Source of the DNA: Flavisolibacter amylovorans
Lineage (GTDB): Bacteria > Bacteroidota > Bacteroidia > Chitinophagales > Chitinophagaceae
DNA: 64,000 nucleotides
Direction: 5' to 3'
Assembly: GCF_039541815.1 (NCBI RefSeq)
Contig: NZ_BAABGY010000019.1
Location: 1-64,000, forward strand
The notes beneath the pieces are model-generated. The model saw only the letters and a program-made list of their open reading frames with translations, did no database searches and had not been told where the DNA came from. The translations under genes and the position numbers were made by a program. Of this stretch, positions 1 to 7,060 are shown piece after piece; the stretch's first letter is position 1, and each line of letters opens with the position of its first letter.

Positions 1-309
1 CAACGTGCGCAGGTAGGCCGACATGCGGTTGGGCAGCACCACGGAGACCTCCGCACCCCTGTCGTGGAGGAAGAAGGCGAGCTCCTCGTGATAGCAGCCC
101 CTGGCCTCCATCACGTGGCGGGTGGGAAGATCGGGGAGGGTATGCCTGGCTACAAAGTGCTGTAGCCCCGTGAAGCCCGTGCCGGTGTTGGGGAAGGTCT
201 TGCGGGCGTAGAGCTCCACCTTCAGGGTGTCGGTGAGTCTTCCTAAAGTGACCACGAGTTCGTCTTTGCTGACATCGATGCCGCAGGCCTGCTTGAGTAC
301 GTGTTGCAT
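1..309 (-). CDS. IS110-family transposase (bridge-recombinase type), N-terminal part, cut by window edge
   Basis: The first 103 codons, starting from the ATG complement at 307-309, are open to the window edge. The N-terminus has the RuvC-like 'GIDVSKDELV' motif with the first catalytic Asp. It then has 'MEARGCYHEELAFFL' and 'VSVVLPNRMSAYLRTL', which match the 'MEATGxYhexla..L' block and the 'vvnP.....' block of IS110 DEDD transposases. In this family the enzyme recombines DNA using a bridge RNA encoded in the element's non-coding end. The C-terminal Tnp20 serine domain lies outside the window, so intactness cannot be judged. The family call is firm; the IS110 versus IS1111 subgroup is not resolved. 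Confidence 0.88.
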   Translation of the reverse strand, partial: MQHVLKQACGIDVSKDELVVTLGRLTDTLKVELYARKTFPNTGTGFTGLQHFVARHTLPDLPTRHVMEARGCYHEELAFFLHDRGAEVSVVLPNRMSAYLRTL

Positions 310-444
310 AAGAAATAAGGATGAAAGGGTTGGTAAAAGATGAAGTGTATACCCACCTGACGCCTTTTCTCCCGATGCGGTATCCAGGATCCGGCCACAA
401 AAGGCAGGTCCTTACATTCTGTTCAGACTCCGGGCAGGAAAAAA

Positions 445-509
445 GCGGGGGGCGAACTCTTTGCGACAGCATGCTTCCTGAGCTACTTGGACGCAAATCG
501 CTCCCCCGC
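445..509 (-). ncRNA. Candidate bridge-RNA hairpin upstream of the IS110 transposase
   Basis: On the minus strand GCGGGGG (503-509) pairs with CCCCCGC (445-451), and TTTGCG pairs with CGCAAA further in (492-497 with 460-465). Internal loops lie between these stems and a 26-nt terminal loop remains. Six T follow the hairpin. IS110 elements encode a bridge RNA with looped hairpins in the non-coding end next to the transposase start, which is where this sits. A plain terminator is the alternative. Sequence supports the hairpin; the RNA role is inferred. Confidence 0.4.
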
Positions 510-847
510 CTCTCACTTCATAAATAACACACTAACTTAGTCAAACAACCAAAAAGCAAACATAGGAGGAGCTAAGAAGCTAAGGGTTTCGCTAAGCGTA
601 CGGTCTATTTGTCTACTGGTCTATTAGTAAGGTTGTTTTCGACGCAGCCTTTCTTATCGTACCAAAAGATCTTAAGGCTATGATTCGGAAGAGTAAGGAA
701 GGTGACGCTGTCTGATGCATCCACCTGCGCTTATCCTATCAAATCCGTTCCATCCGCGTTCCTTCTCTCCGGCGTCCGCTTCGCCGGCACTGTCCGTTTC
801 TAAAGAGCGTGGCTCTGCCTCTGGATGGGGCCCGGCATCGGCTTATC

Positions 848-872
848 AAAAAAGCCCCGCGTCAGCGGGGCT
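848..872 (-). terminator. Rho-independent terminator of the DUF4920 gene
   Basis: Perfect 8-bp stem AGCCCCGC/GCGGGGCT with a 4-nt loop (853-872), followed on the minus strand by a run of six T. It lies 70 bp past the stop codon of the DUF4920 gene. Confidence 0.85.
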
Positions 873-942
873 CTATCTTAGCGAATACCTTCTTTACTTC
901 TTTTCTTAGCGGTGAAGAAACACTACTTCACCTTCCAAAGCC

Positions 943-1416
943 TTAGTCGATCACCACGAGGCCGGAGGCGGTGAACTGGAGCTCCGACTTGTCGCCCTTG
1001 ATCTTGGCGATCTCGGCCTTGCTCTTGCCGGCGTCCTCGGCGTAGTGCTTGCGCTTCGCTTCGGTCTCGGTCTTCACCTGGGCAACGCCGTCCATCTGCA
1101 CCGTGTGGCCCACGATGTTCTTGGGCAGGAAGAAGGAGTGGTCCTTCATCTTCACCATCATGGTGCTGCCGTCGGCCTTCTCGACCTTCATCCAGCAACC
1201 CATGGTCTGGCATACTTCCTTCACCTTACCCTGGATCTTGCCTTCGAACGAGCCGTTCGTGAGCTTGGCTTCGAGCTGGTCCATTGGAACGGCGTCGGCT
1301 TTGCTGAGGGCGGCGCCATAAGTCACGCCTTTGGCGGCGGAAGGGATCTCGGTGGCTTCCTGAGCGGTGGCGCCGAGGGAAGCAAGCAGCAGGGCAGAGA
1401 AGAGCAGTTTTTTCAT
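943..1416 (-). CDS. DUF4920 domain-containing secreted protein
   Basis: 157 residues. A Sec signal peptide is clear (MKKLLFSALLLASLGATAQ, cleavage after about residue 19). The mature part has the DUF4920 pattern: 'GKVKEVCQTMGCWMKVE', then 'MMVKMKDHSFFLPKNIVGHTVQMDGVA', and the late 'HYAEDAGKSKAEIAKI' helix. The domain is a small OB-like beta barrel found mostly in Bacteroidota. The paired Cys residues in 'CQTMGC' are typical of it. No function is established. It stands alone and has a strong terminator 70 bp downstream; upstream are two families of short tandem repeats (1453-1521). Start is the only ATG that gives the full signal peptide. Confidence 0.88.
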   Translation of the reverse strand: MKKLLFSALLLASLGATAQEATEIPSAAKGVTYGAALSKADAVPMDQLEAKLTNGSFEGKIQGKVKEVCQTMGCWMKVEKADGSTMMVKMKDHSFFLPKNIVGHTVQMDGVAQVKTETEAKRKHYAEDAGKSKAEIAKIKGDKSELQFTASGLVVID

Positions 1417-1452
1417 ATTGCAGTTTTTGTCGATACCAAAGATAAGGAAGAA

Positions 1453-1521
1453 TGTGCTAATGGGGTGATGTGCTAATGGGGTAATAAGGTTTAGAAGGGT
1501 TCAGGAAGGTTTAGAAAGGTT
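1453..1521. repeat. Two short quasi-tandem repeat families, side by side
   Basis: 1453-1490 is an imperfect 8-bp repeat of TAATGGGG/TAATGTGC type ('gtgctaatggggtgatgtgc'). 1489-1521 is a 10-bp repeat of GGTTTAGAAA/GGTTCAGGAA type. The same pair occurs in the same order at 8414-8545, so the two vocabularies travel together. Confidence 0.75.
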
Positions 1522-1558
1522 GGGCTGCGCTGTCCTTTTTTTTAGGTGTCGGCGGAGC

Positions 1559-2128
1559 TTACCAGGCGCCTGCCCTAATGGTCATCCGGCGTTTCCATCC
1601 CTGTTGCTCACACACATAGATAAAGAGAAAGTCGTAGCCCGCAGAATGGTGGATCATTTCGGCCATCCGGAAAATGACTACGCTTCCGTTTCGGATCGAT
1701 ACCGGTGCACTCAGGTGATAATAGTACCGGTACTGACGATTTCGTGCAAATTCGGTTGTCCTCATGTAGTGAGGAAGGACATGTGTTGAATCGGTGGGTA
1801 TGCGCACTGAATTTGCGAACAATTGCAGGGGCCAAAGCCGTGGCGGTGCCGAAGCCATCTGGTGGTCGATGGCAGCCAGCTCTGCCCGCGTAAACACCAT
1901 CGCCGTTTTTTCGGGTGCCCGCAGTTGCAAATGGCCCTCCACCCGCCCCTTCCGGGCAAAGTAGCTGAACGGCTGGTAGTAGCCGAGAGAACTATCTACA
2001 TATGTGATCACAGGCTCGTCCCTGATGCTGCAGATGGCATCGCGAACAAGCTCAGCGTATGAAAACAATTGTGCGGCTCCGGAAAGCGCCTGGAAGAGCA
2101 AGGTGAGGATTAAGCTCGTTTTCAACAT
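1559..2128 (-). CDS. Hypothetical secreted protein
   Basis: 189 residues. The N-terminus looks like a Sec signal peptide (MLKTSLILTLLFQALSGAAQ). The mature part has aromatic-rich stretches ('YYQPFSYFARKGRVEGHLQL', 'NRQYRYYYHLSAPVSI') and one Cys pair, C33 and C173 by rough count. I do not recognise the family. A phrase about half-way, 'MVFTRAELAAIDHQM', looks helical, and the rest looks mostly beta. It lies between the DUF4920 gene and the YdeI-like gene on the same strand, but separate repeats and gaps suggest independent transcription. Local base composition is lower in GC than in most neighbours. Confidence 0.65.
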   Translation of the reverse strand: MLKTSLILTLLFQALSGAAQLFSYAELVRDAICSIRDEPVITYVDSSLGYYQPFSYFARKGRVEGHLQLRAPEKTAMVFTRAELAAIDHQMASAPPRLWPLQLFANSVRIPTDSTHVLPHYMRTTEFARNRQYRYYYHLSAPVSIRNGSVVIFRMAEMIHHSAGYDFLFIYVCEQQGWKRRMTIRAGAW

Positions 2129-2188
2129 ATGCCGACAGGGTCATCACAAGAACGCATTATCCCATCGCCCCATTATCCCATTACCCCA

Positions 2189-2791
2189 TTATTTCTTATA
2201 CTGATCATTGGGCTTGCGGCCGGCGGCGCAGGCGGCCAGGACCTTTTCGATGCGGGCAAGGCGGGTCTTTTCCTGTTTGGCGGAGGTGACCAGCTCGATG
2301 TATTCGCGCTTGTAGCCCGGCGTGAGGGCGTCGAAAAAGGCGCCGGCAGCCTTGTTGTTACGGAGAGCTGCCAGGAGGTCGTCGGGAACGGCGTCTTCGC
2401 GGGGCGCCACCACCCGCCGGAAGCCGGTTTTATTGACGGCCACGGAAGCCCGCACATAGGCCGTCAGCAGGGCCTCGTCGAGGGCATCGCCGGGATTGAA
2501 TTTGATGCTGCGGCTGAACTCGTTGTCGGTGCAGTGGTTGAAGAGGCCCGCGCTGTCGGGCATCGCCGAGCCGTTGAAAAAGGTGAGCTTCACGTGCTTC
2601 TGAAAGGCGCCCCAGCCACAGACCATGCCGTTGCCCGAGTAGTGCGGTCCCCACTTCCATTCCTCGGTGAGCGAGGGGTCGGCAGCCAGGATGATACGGC
2701 GGAGTTCCGAGCACAGCATGCGGCTCCATTCCGGGAGCGAGTCGAGGTAGTCCAAAACGTTGCTGGTGGCGGGTTTGCTGGCAGACGGCAT
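2189..2791 (-). CDS. DUF1801 plus YdeI/OmpD-associated (OmdA) protein
   Basis: 200 residues, cytosolic. Residues about 10-120 form a DUF1801-type domain ('LPEWSRMLCSELRRIILAA', 'EEWKWGPHYSGNGMVCGWGAFQKHVKLTFFNG'). The C-terminal 70 residues have the OmdA/YdeI signature: 'VPDDLLAALRNNKAAGAFFDALTPGYKREYIELVTSAKQEKTRLARIEKVL'. Proteins of this two-part design are common in soil and freshwater Bacteroidota. YdeI-type proteins have been linked to resistance to peptides or bacteriocins, but the molecular role is open. A second, single-domain DUF1801 protein is at 17266-17673. A tail of 'cattatcccattaccccatt' repeats starts at its stop codon. Confidence 0.85.
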   Translation of the reverse strand: MPSASKPATSNVLDYLDSLPEWSRMLCSELRRIILAADPSLTEEWKWGPHYSGNGMVCGWGAFQKHVKLTFFNGSAMPDSAGLFNHCTDNEFSRSIKFNPGDALDEALLTAYVRASVAVNKTGFRRVVAPREDAVPDDLLAALRNNKAAGAFFDALTPGYKREYIELVTSAKQEKTRLARIEKVLAACAAGRKPNDQYKK

Positions 2792-2989
2792 GTGTTGTTT
2801 TTCTCACCACAAAGTAGTGTTTTTCCCAGCGGTTTCTTTACCATTTTTTTGACCAAAAAACCCGGAAAAAAACAAGGTTCCCTTTGCTAAATTCATTAGC
2901 TTTACAATCAATTAATCAATCCCGGAACCGGCTGCGGAATGTGCACTTTCGGAGTCCTGTTTCACTAACACTACAAAACGAGTACTACA

Positions 2990-3991
2990 ATGTCAAACGC
3001 TGAAAAATTAAAGGCGCTGAAGCTTACCATGGACAAGATCGACAAGGATTTTGGTAAGGGCAGCGTGATGATGATGAACGAACGTGGTGAGCAGACCCAG
3101 GAGGTTGTTTCCACCGGCTCCATCGGCCTCGACGCGGCCCTGGGCATCGGCGGTCTTCCCCGTGGCCGGGTGATCGAGATCTACGGTCCTGAATCCTCCG
3201 GTAAAACGACGGTGGCCACCCACGTCATTGCCGAGGCCCAGAAGAAGGGCGGCATGTGCGCCATCATCGACGCCGAGCACGCCTTCGACTCTGCTTATGC
3301 ACAAAAGCTGGGTGTCGACATCGACAACCTGCTGATCTCCCAGCCCGACTACGGCGAGCAGGCCCTCGAGATCGCCGACCGCCTCATCCTGTCCGGCGCC
3401 CTCGACGTGGTCGTGATCGACTCCGTGGCCGCCCTCGTTCCGAAAGGCGAACTGGAAGGCGAGATGGGTGACTCCAAGATGGGTCTGCAGGCCCGCCTCA
3501 TGTCGCAGGCCCTGCGGAAGCTTACGGCTACCATCTCCAAGACCAACACCATCTGTATCTTCATCAACCAGCTGCGCGAGAAGATCGGCGTGATGTTCGG
3601 CAACCCCGAAACCACCACCGGCGGTAACGCCCTCAAGTTCTACGCTTCCGTGCGCCTCGATATCCGTCGTATGACGCAGATCAAGGACGGCGAAGAGGCC
3701 ATCGGTAACCGCGTAAAGGTGAAAGTGGTGAAGAACAAAGTGGCGCCCCCGTTCCGTACGGCCGAATTCGACCTCGTGTTCGGTGAGGGTATCTCCAAGA
3801 TCGGCGAGATCCTCGACATGGGTGTGGAAATGGGCATCGTGAACAAGAGCGGTAGCTGGTTCTCCTACAATGGCGACAAGCTCGGCCAGGGCCGCGAAGG
3901 CGTGAAGTCGCTCCTGAAAGACAACCCCGCCCTTGCCGACGAGATCGAAGGCAAGATCCGCGAGAAGATCAAGGAACTCCAGAACGCGTAA
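2990..3991 (+). CDS. recA: RecA recombinase
   Basis: 333 residues, full length for the family though with a short C-terminal tail. It binds ssDNA as an ATP-driven filament for strand exchange and repair. Visible landmarks are the Walker A loop GPESSGKT (residues 66-73), the Walker B region 'LDVVVIDSVAAL', and the L2 region 'INQLREKIGVMFGNPETTTGG'. The ATG at 2990 gives the usual 'NAEKLKALKLTMDKIDKDFGKGSVMMM' start. It is monocistronic: the upstream gene is divergent and a strong GAAA-tetraloop terminator follows (4049-4078). Its inhibitor partner recX is about 12 kb away, not adjacent. A palindromic repeat starts directly after the stop codon. No LexA-type operator was recognised upstream. 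Confidence 0.99.
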   Translation: MSNAEKLKALKLTMDKIDKDFGKGSVMMMNERGEQTQEVVSTGSIGLDAALGIGGLPRGRVIEIYGPESSGKTTVATHVIAEAQKKGGMCAIIDAEHAFDSAYAQKLGVDIDNLLISQPDYGEQALEIADRLILSGALDVVVIDSVAALVPKGELEGEMGDSKMGLQARLMSQALRKLTATISKTNTICIFINQLREKIGVMFGNPETTTGGNALKFYASVRLDIRRMTQIKDGEEAIGNRVKVKVVKNKVAPPFRTAEFDLVFGEGISKIGEILDMGVEMGIVNKSGSWFSYNGDKLGQGREGVKSLLKDNPALADEIEGKIREKIKELQNA

Positions 3992-4025
3992 CACCCCATC
4001 CCGGCCCTCTCCAGGAGGGAGGGAA
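3992..4025. repeat. CCCCTCTCC/GGAGGG palindromic repeat against the recA stop codon
   Basis: The sequence 'atcccggccctctccaggag' with its following 'ggagggaat' is a degenerate copy of the palindrome family found at 5527-5563, 48712-48762 and 60343-60378. It begins within a base or two of the recA stop. Confidence 0.6.
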
Positions 4026-4048
4026 TTTGGGCAGTGTGATAAAAAGAG

Positions 4049-4078
4049 GTCCCGCTTCGAAAGAGGCGGGACTTTTTC
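4049..4078 (+). terminator. Rho-independent terminator of recA
   Basis: Stem GTCCCGC plus TTC pairs with GAG plus GCGGGAC around a GAAA tetraloop (4049-4072), followed by TTTTTC. An A-run before the stem (4041-4045) means it may also work on the minus strand. Confidence 0.92.
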
Positions 4079-4210
4079 GTGTTTGTCCGCCTCGTCAAGT
4101 TTCGCCCGCTGAAGCGGGCTTGCTGGGTTCATACGGCGCCAATAATGGTTGTACCGGCCGCAGGCGGCCTCGTTTTGTCAATTGGCCCACCGGCCGTCAT
4201 TGCGGACTCT

Positions 4211-4432
4211 GCGTCATTGTGAGGAGCGACGACCGAAGGGAGGCGTGAGGAAGCAATCTCCCGCTTTACGCGGAGTGTTCGCAACCACGCTTTACGCTGG
4301 GTGCTGGAAAGCGGAAGCTTGCGACGCGGTGTCGTCTGTAGGTCAGCGGGCTCCTTATTTGCCTTACGCGTAACGTAGGAGATTGCTTCGTCGGGTGTTC
4401 GCCTTCCGCGCTCACCCTCCTCGCAATGACGC
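4211..4432. repeat. Palindromic element with GTCATTGCGAGG ends, copy 1
   Basis: The left end is GTCATTGTGAGGAGCG and the right end is the inverse CCTCCTCGCAATGAC. Nested inside are 'gaggaagcaatctccc' and its inverse 'gtaggagattgcttcgtc', then 'ttacgcggagtgttcg'. It has no ORF of its own. A shorter, related copy is at 21847-22017. The 'GTCATTGCGAG...GAAGCAATCTC' words resemble a palindromic repeat seen in many bacterial phyla (from memory, not searched). Confidence 0.75.
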
Positions 4433-4694
4433 CCAGCTTCGGTCACTCCGCCTGTTGCAAAACTGGTGTTCCTGCGCCTTTGCGTCTCCGCGTCTTTGCA
4501 GCCTGTCCCGCCAGTGGCGAAATAAAACCTACGTTCCGCTCTGAAAAAGGCAGGCCGCTTAGCCATATCATGCAGCAAAAAAAATCCTGCCGCAGGCAGG
4601 ACCGAATCTTTGCGCCTCCGCGTCTTTGCGTCTCCGCGTGAAACCCACGTGCCGCTTTGAGAAACGCAGGCCGCTTGCGGCCGTACCACGCAAC

Positions 4695-4719
4695 AAAAAG
4701 TCCCGCCGCAAGGCAGGAC
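4695..4719 (-). terminator. Terminator of the DUF2007 gene
   Basis: On the minus strand an 8-bp stem GTCCTGCC/GGCGGGAC (one mismatch) with a 4-nt loop is followed by TTTTTG, about 25 bp past the stop codon at 4744. Confidence 0.85.
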
Positions 4720-4743
4720 CCGTTATCGCACTCTTAATTGTTT

Positions 4744-5142
4744 TCAGATCTCATCCCACTCGTGCCCGCAATCGAAGCAATGCTGCACCTTATCCGGGGC
4801 GAGGGCCATATTGCCGAACAGGTAGCTTAGCGCAGCGCTCACCACATTGTTGGCAGTTTTCCGGGGCGTATGCACCCACTCGATGTTGCCGCCGGCACAG
4901 AGCGGGCAGCGGGCATGGCGCCGGCGCTCCGCCTCGATGGCCTGCAGCAACTCCTGCGCGCGGCCCAGCTGGGGCTCGGCCACCATCAGCTTGATGCCCC
5001 CCACGGCATTAGTGAACATCGGGTTGGTGGTGACCGTATGCTCGTCCTTCAGCCAGCAGCGGATGTGGGCATCCTCCAGCTGCGCCTGGGCGATGTGGGC
5101 ATCGATGTAATTGAGGTAAGCGGATACGGCCACGAAATTCAT
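4744..5142 (-). CDS. DUF2007 (putative signal-transducing) protein with C-terminal Cys pairs
   Basis: 132 residues. Residues 1-70 match DUF2007: 'YLNYIDAHIAQAQLEDAHIRCWLKDEHTV', followed by 'GGIKLMVAEPQLGRAQELLQ'. This fold binds nothing known for certain and is called a putative signal-transducing protein. The second half carries two Cys pairs, CPLC (about 79-82) and CFDC (about 122-125), separated by a hydrophobic stretch 'VVSAALSYLFGNMAL'. That layout suggests a zinc ribbon interrupted by a hairpin or membrane-touching helix. It is a single gene with its own terminator. Confidence 0.85.
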   Translation of the reverse strand: MNFVAVSAYLNYIDAHIAQAQLEDAHIRCWLKDEHTVTTNPMFTNAVGGIKLMVAEPQLGRAQELLQAIEAERRRHARCPLCAGGNIEWVHTPRKTANNVVSAALSYLFGNMALAPDKVQHCFDCGHEWDEI

Positions 5143-5485
5143 AGGAGCAATTTACCGATTTTAAAGATGGGCAGTGGGCGGTTTAACAGATCCGGGAGGA
5201 AGAAGGCAGGACAAGGAAAGAAGGGATTTTTACCGCTATGAAAAGAAGGGGCTAAGGGTTTCGCTAAGGGGAGATGTCTAATGTCTATTGGTAAGGCTGT
5301 TTTCGACGCAGCCCCCGATATCGTACAAACAGCTCTTACTTACAGCCGGCATGAAGCAGGACACAACGCGACCACGCACAAGTAATCATCCGCGTTCATC
5401 GTATCAAATCCGTATAATCCGGAGCTTGCCCCGTTAGGGGTTCCTTCTCTCTCCGGCACCCGCTTTCAGAATGGTTCCCAAAAGA

Positions 5486-5515
5486 AGTAAGGGCCGCCCG
5501 AAAGCGACCCTTACT
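5486..5515 (-). terminator. Terminator of dnaN
   Basis: The stem AGTAAGGG-CGC/GCG-CCCTTACT (5486-5515, one mismatch) has a 6-nt loop. On the minus strand it is followed by the T-rich tract TCTTTTGGG. It lies 50-80 bp after the dnaN stop. Confidence 0.75.
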
Positions 5516-5526
5516 CTTTATGTTAC

Positions 5527-5563
5527 TTCTCCCCTCTCTCCCGAAGAGGGGCTGGGGGTGAGG
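5527..5563. repeat. CCCCTCTC palindromic repeat against the dnaN stop codon
   Basis: CCCCTCT...AGAGGGG followed by 'ctgggggtgagg'. The repeat touches the dnaN stop codon (complement of 5564-5566). Same family as 3992, 48712 and 60343. Confidence 0.75.
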
Positions 5564-6679
5564 TTACTGATTGAGCATCAGCGGCATCACCAGCATCAGC
5601 AGGTCCTCGTTGTCGTCGGCATCCGTGGGGCGCAGGATGCCGGCCTTGGTGGGGGTCGACAGCTCCACGCGTACCTCGTCGCCCTCGGAGGCATTCAGCA
5701 TCTCGATGAGGAAGCGGGCGTTGAAAGCGATCGTCAGGTCCTCACCGTCGTACTGGCACTTCATGCGCTCGTTGCCTTCGAAGGAGAAGTCGATGTCCTG
5801 GGCCGACAGGCTCAGCTCGGAGCCCGTGATGGCGAGGGCCACCTGGTTGGTGCTCTTGTTGGAGAACACGCTCACGCGGCGCAGGGCGCTCTGGAAGAGG
5901 GCCTTGCTCACCACCATCTTGTACGGGTTGTCGGCGGGGATCACCACCTTGTAGTCGGGGAAGCGGGCGTCGATGAGGCGGCAGCTCATCTGCGTGGTGC
6001 CGTGCTTCACAAAGAGGTGGTTGCCGTTGTAGGAAACCGTGAGCTCGTCCTCGTTGTCGGGCAGGGCGCTTTTGAGCAGGTTCAGCGGCTTGCGGGGCAC
6101 GATGAACGAGTCGTTGCGCGGGCAGCTCACGTCGGTACGCTTGTAGCGCACGAGGCGGTGGGCGTCGGTGGCCACGAACTGGATGAAGTCTTTATTGAGC
6201 TCGAAGAACACGCCCGTCATGGCGGGGCGCAGGTCGTCGTTGCTCACGGCGAAGAGGGTCTTGTTGATCGCCGTCACCAGGGCCTCGGCGGGCATGGTGA
6301 AGGAGGTCGCGTCTTCGGCGGCGGGCTCCTTGGGGAAGTTGTCGGGGTTCTCGCCCATCACCTTGTACTTGCCGTTGTCGGAGGTGATCTCCACACCGAA
6401 GTTCTTGTCGATGGTGAAGGTGAGCGGCTGGTCGGGGATGTTCTTGAGCGAGTCGATGAGGATCTTGGCAGGGATACAGACCTTGCCGGTCTCGCGGGCC
6501 TCCACGTCGAGCTGGATGCGCATCACTGTTTCGAGGTCGGTGGCCACCACGGTGAGCTTGCCATTGTCGACCTCGAACAGGAAGTCCTCGAGGATGGGCA
6601 GCACCGTGTTGGCGTTGATCACCCCGGAGATCTGTTGGAGTTGTTTCAGCAGTTGCGAAGACGAAACAATAAACTTCAT
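5564..6679 (-). CDS. dnaN: DNA polymerase III sliding clamp (beta subunit)
   Basis: 371 residues, normal for the beta clamp, which forms a dimeric ring that tethers DNA polymerase to the template. The protein starts MKFIVSSSQLLKQLQQI, and contains 'NTVLPILEDFLFEV', 'VATDLETVM', 'FVATDAHRLVRYK' and 'SCRLIDARFPDY', all landmark segments of the three clamp domains. It ends in 'VMPLMLNQ', close to the usual 'MPMRL' tail. An upstream in-frame extension to 6802 exists but has no clamp similarity, so the ATG at 6679 was chosen. It is not next to dnaA or recF. Confidence 0.98.
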   Translation of the reverse strand: MKFIVSSSQLLKQLQQISGVINANTVLPILEDFLFEVDNGKLTVVATDLETVMRIQLDVEARETGKVCIPAKILIDSLKNIPDQPLTFTIDKNFGVEITSDNGKYKVMGENPDNFPKEPAAEDATSFTMPAEALVTAINKTLFAVSNDDLRPAMTGVFFELNKDFIQFVATDAHRLVRYKRTDVSCPRNDSFIVPRKPLNLLKSALPDNEDELTVSYNGNHLFVKHGTTQMSCRLIDARFPDYKVVIPADNPYKMVVSKALFQSALRRVSVFSNKSTNQVALAITGSELSLSAQDIDFSFEGNERMKCQYDGEDLTIAFNARFLIEMLNASEGDEVRVELSTPTKAGILRPTDADDNEDLLMLVMPLMLNQ

Positions 6680-7060
6680 GGGATCAGAGATTTTATCCCC
6701 GACGGGCAGGCTATCGGGATGGGCGAAGCTAAGTAAAAGTACGATGGTGGCATCCGGGCGCGAACATGATTTTATCAACAAAGCCGCCTCCGGCACCGGC
6801 AACGAACCGCCCGGCCACTGCCCGTTTCAGGACCGGATCGCCCCTCCGGCATCCTGCAGAGGGGTTCCTGCCAACCTTCAAAACGTATAAAACCCCCAAA
6901 ACCTTTTAAAACCCTTCTTTCCGCAAGCTCCGCCAATCAAAATGAGCGCCGCCGCCGTACATTTAATCCACGTACGGCCCGTATTTTGAAGCAGTTAGCA
7001 TCCGGGCCTTCAGAAGCGCGCACGGCACGGCCTTGGTCACCAGGAAAAAGCAGGGATTCT

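Larger units (their letters stand above)
310..942. other. Intergenic: IS110 non-coding end, then dispersed repeats
   Basis: No credible gene. 310 to about 570 is the upstream non-coding end of the IS110 element and contains a large hairpin (445-509). 572-660 is a dispersed repeat ('ctaagggtttcgctaag' followed by 8-bp 'tctatttg/tctattag' words and 'ttttcgacgcagcc'), of which a second copy lies at 5231-5320. 740-790 holds the 'atccgcgttccttctctcc' repeat also seen at 5390, 16132 and 47640. A terminator for the DUF4920 gene is at 848-872, and 880-915 is an inverted copy of the 'cttcttttcttagcggtga' repeat. The exact IS end could not be placed. Confidence 0.5.
4079..4743. repeat. Repeat-filled intergenic region
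   Basis: No gene is supported. It contains small palindromes (GCCCGCTGAAGCGGGC near 4107; GGCCGCAGGCGGCC near 4156), a 222-bp palindromic element (4211-4432), two blocks of 'ctttgcgtctccgcg' 8-bp words (4465-4500, 4607-4640), a hairpin with eight minus-strand T (4577-4601) and the terminator of the next gene (4695-4719). Confidence 0.7.
5143..5563. repeat. Repeat-filled intergenic region between DUF2007 gene and dnaN
   Basis: No gene. It holds 'accgctatgaaaagaagggg' and 'gctaagggtttcgctaagg' (5231-5268), 'atgtctattggtaagg' (5279-5295), 'ttttcgacgcagccc' and 'atccgcgttcatcgtatcaa' words, the dnaN terminator (5486-5515), and a CCCCTCTC palindrome (5527-5563) that runs into the dnaN stop codon. 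Confidence 0.7.

Noticed and set aside
2880..2990. A Bacteroidota-type TTTG/TAnnTTTG promoter for recA
   Set aside because: TTTG at 2883 and TAGCTTTA at 2897 exist, but the spacing is far too short, so no promoter is called.
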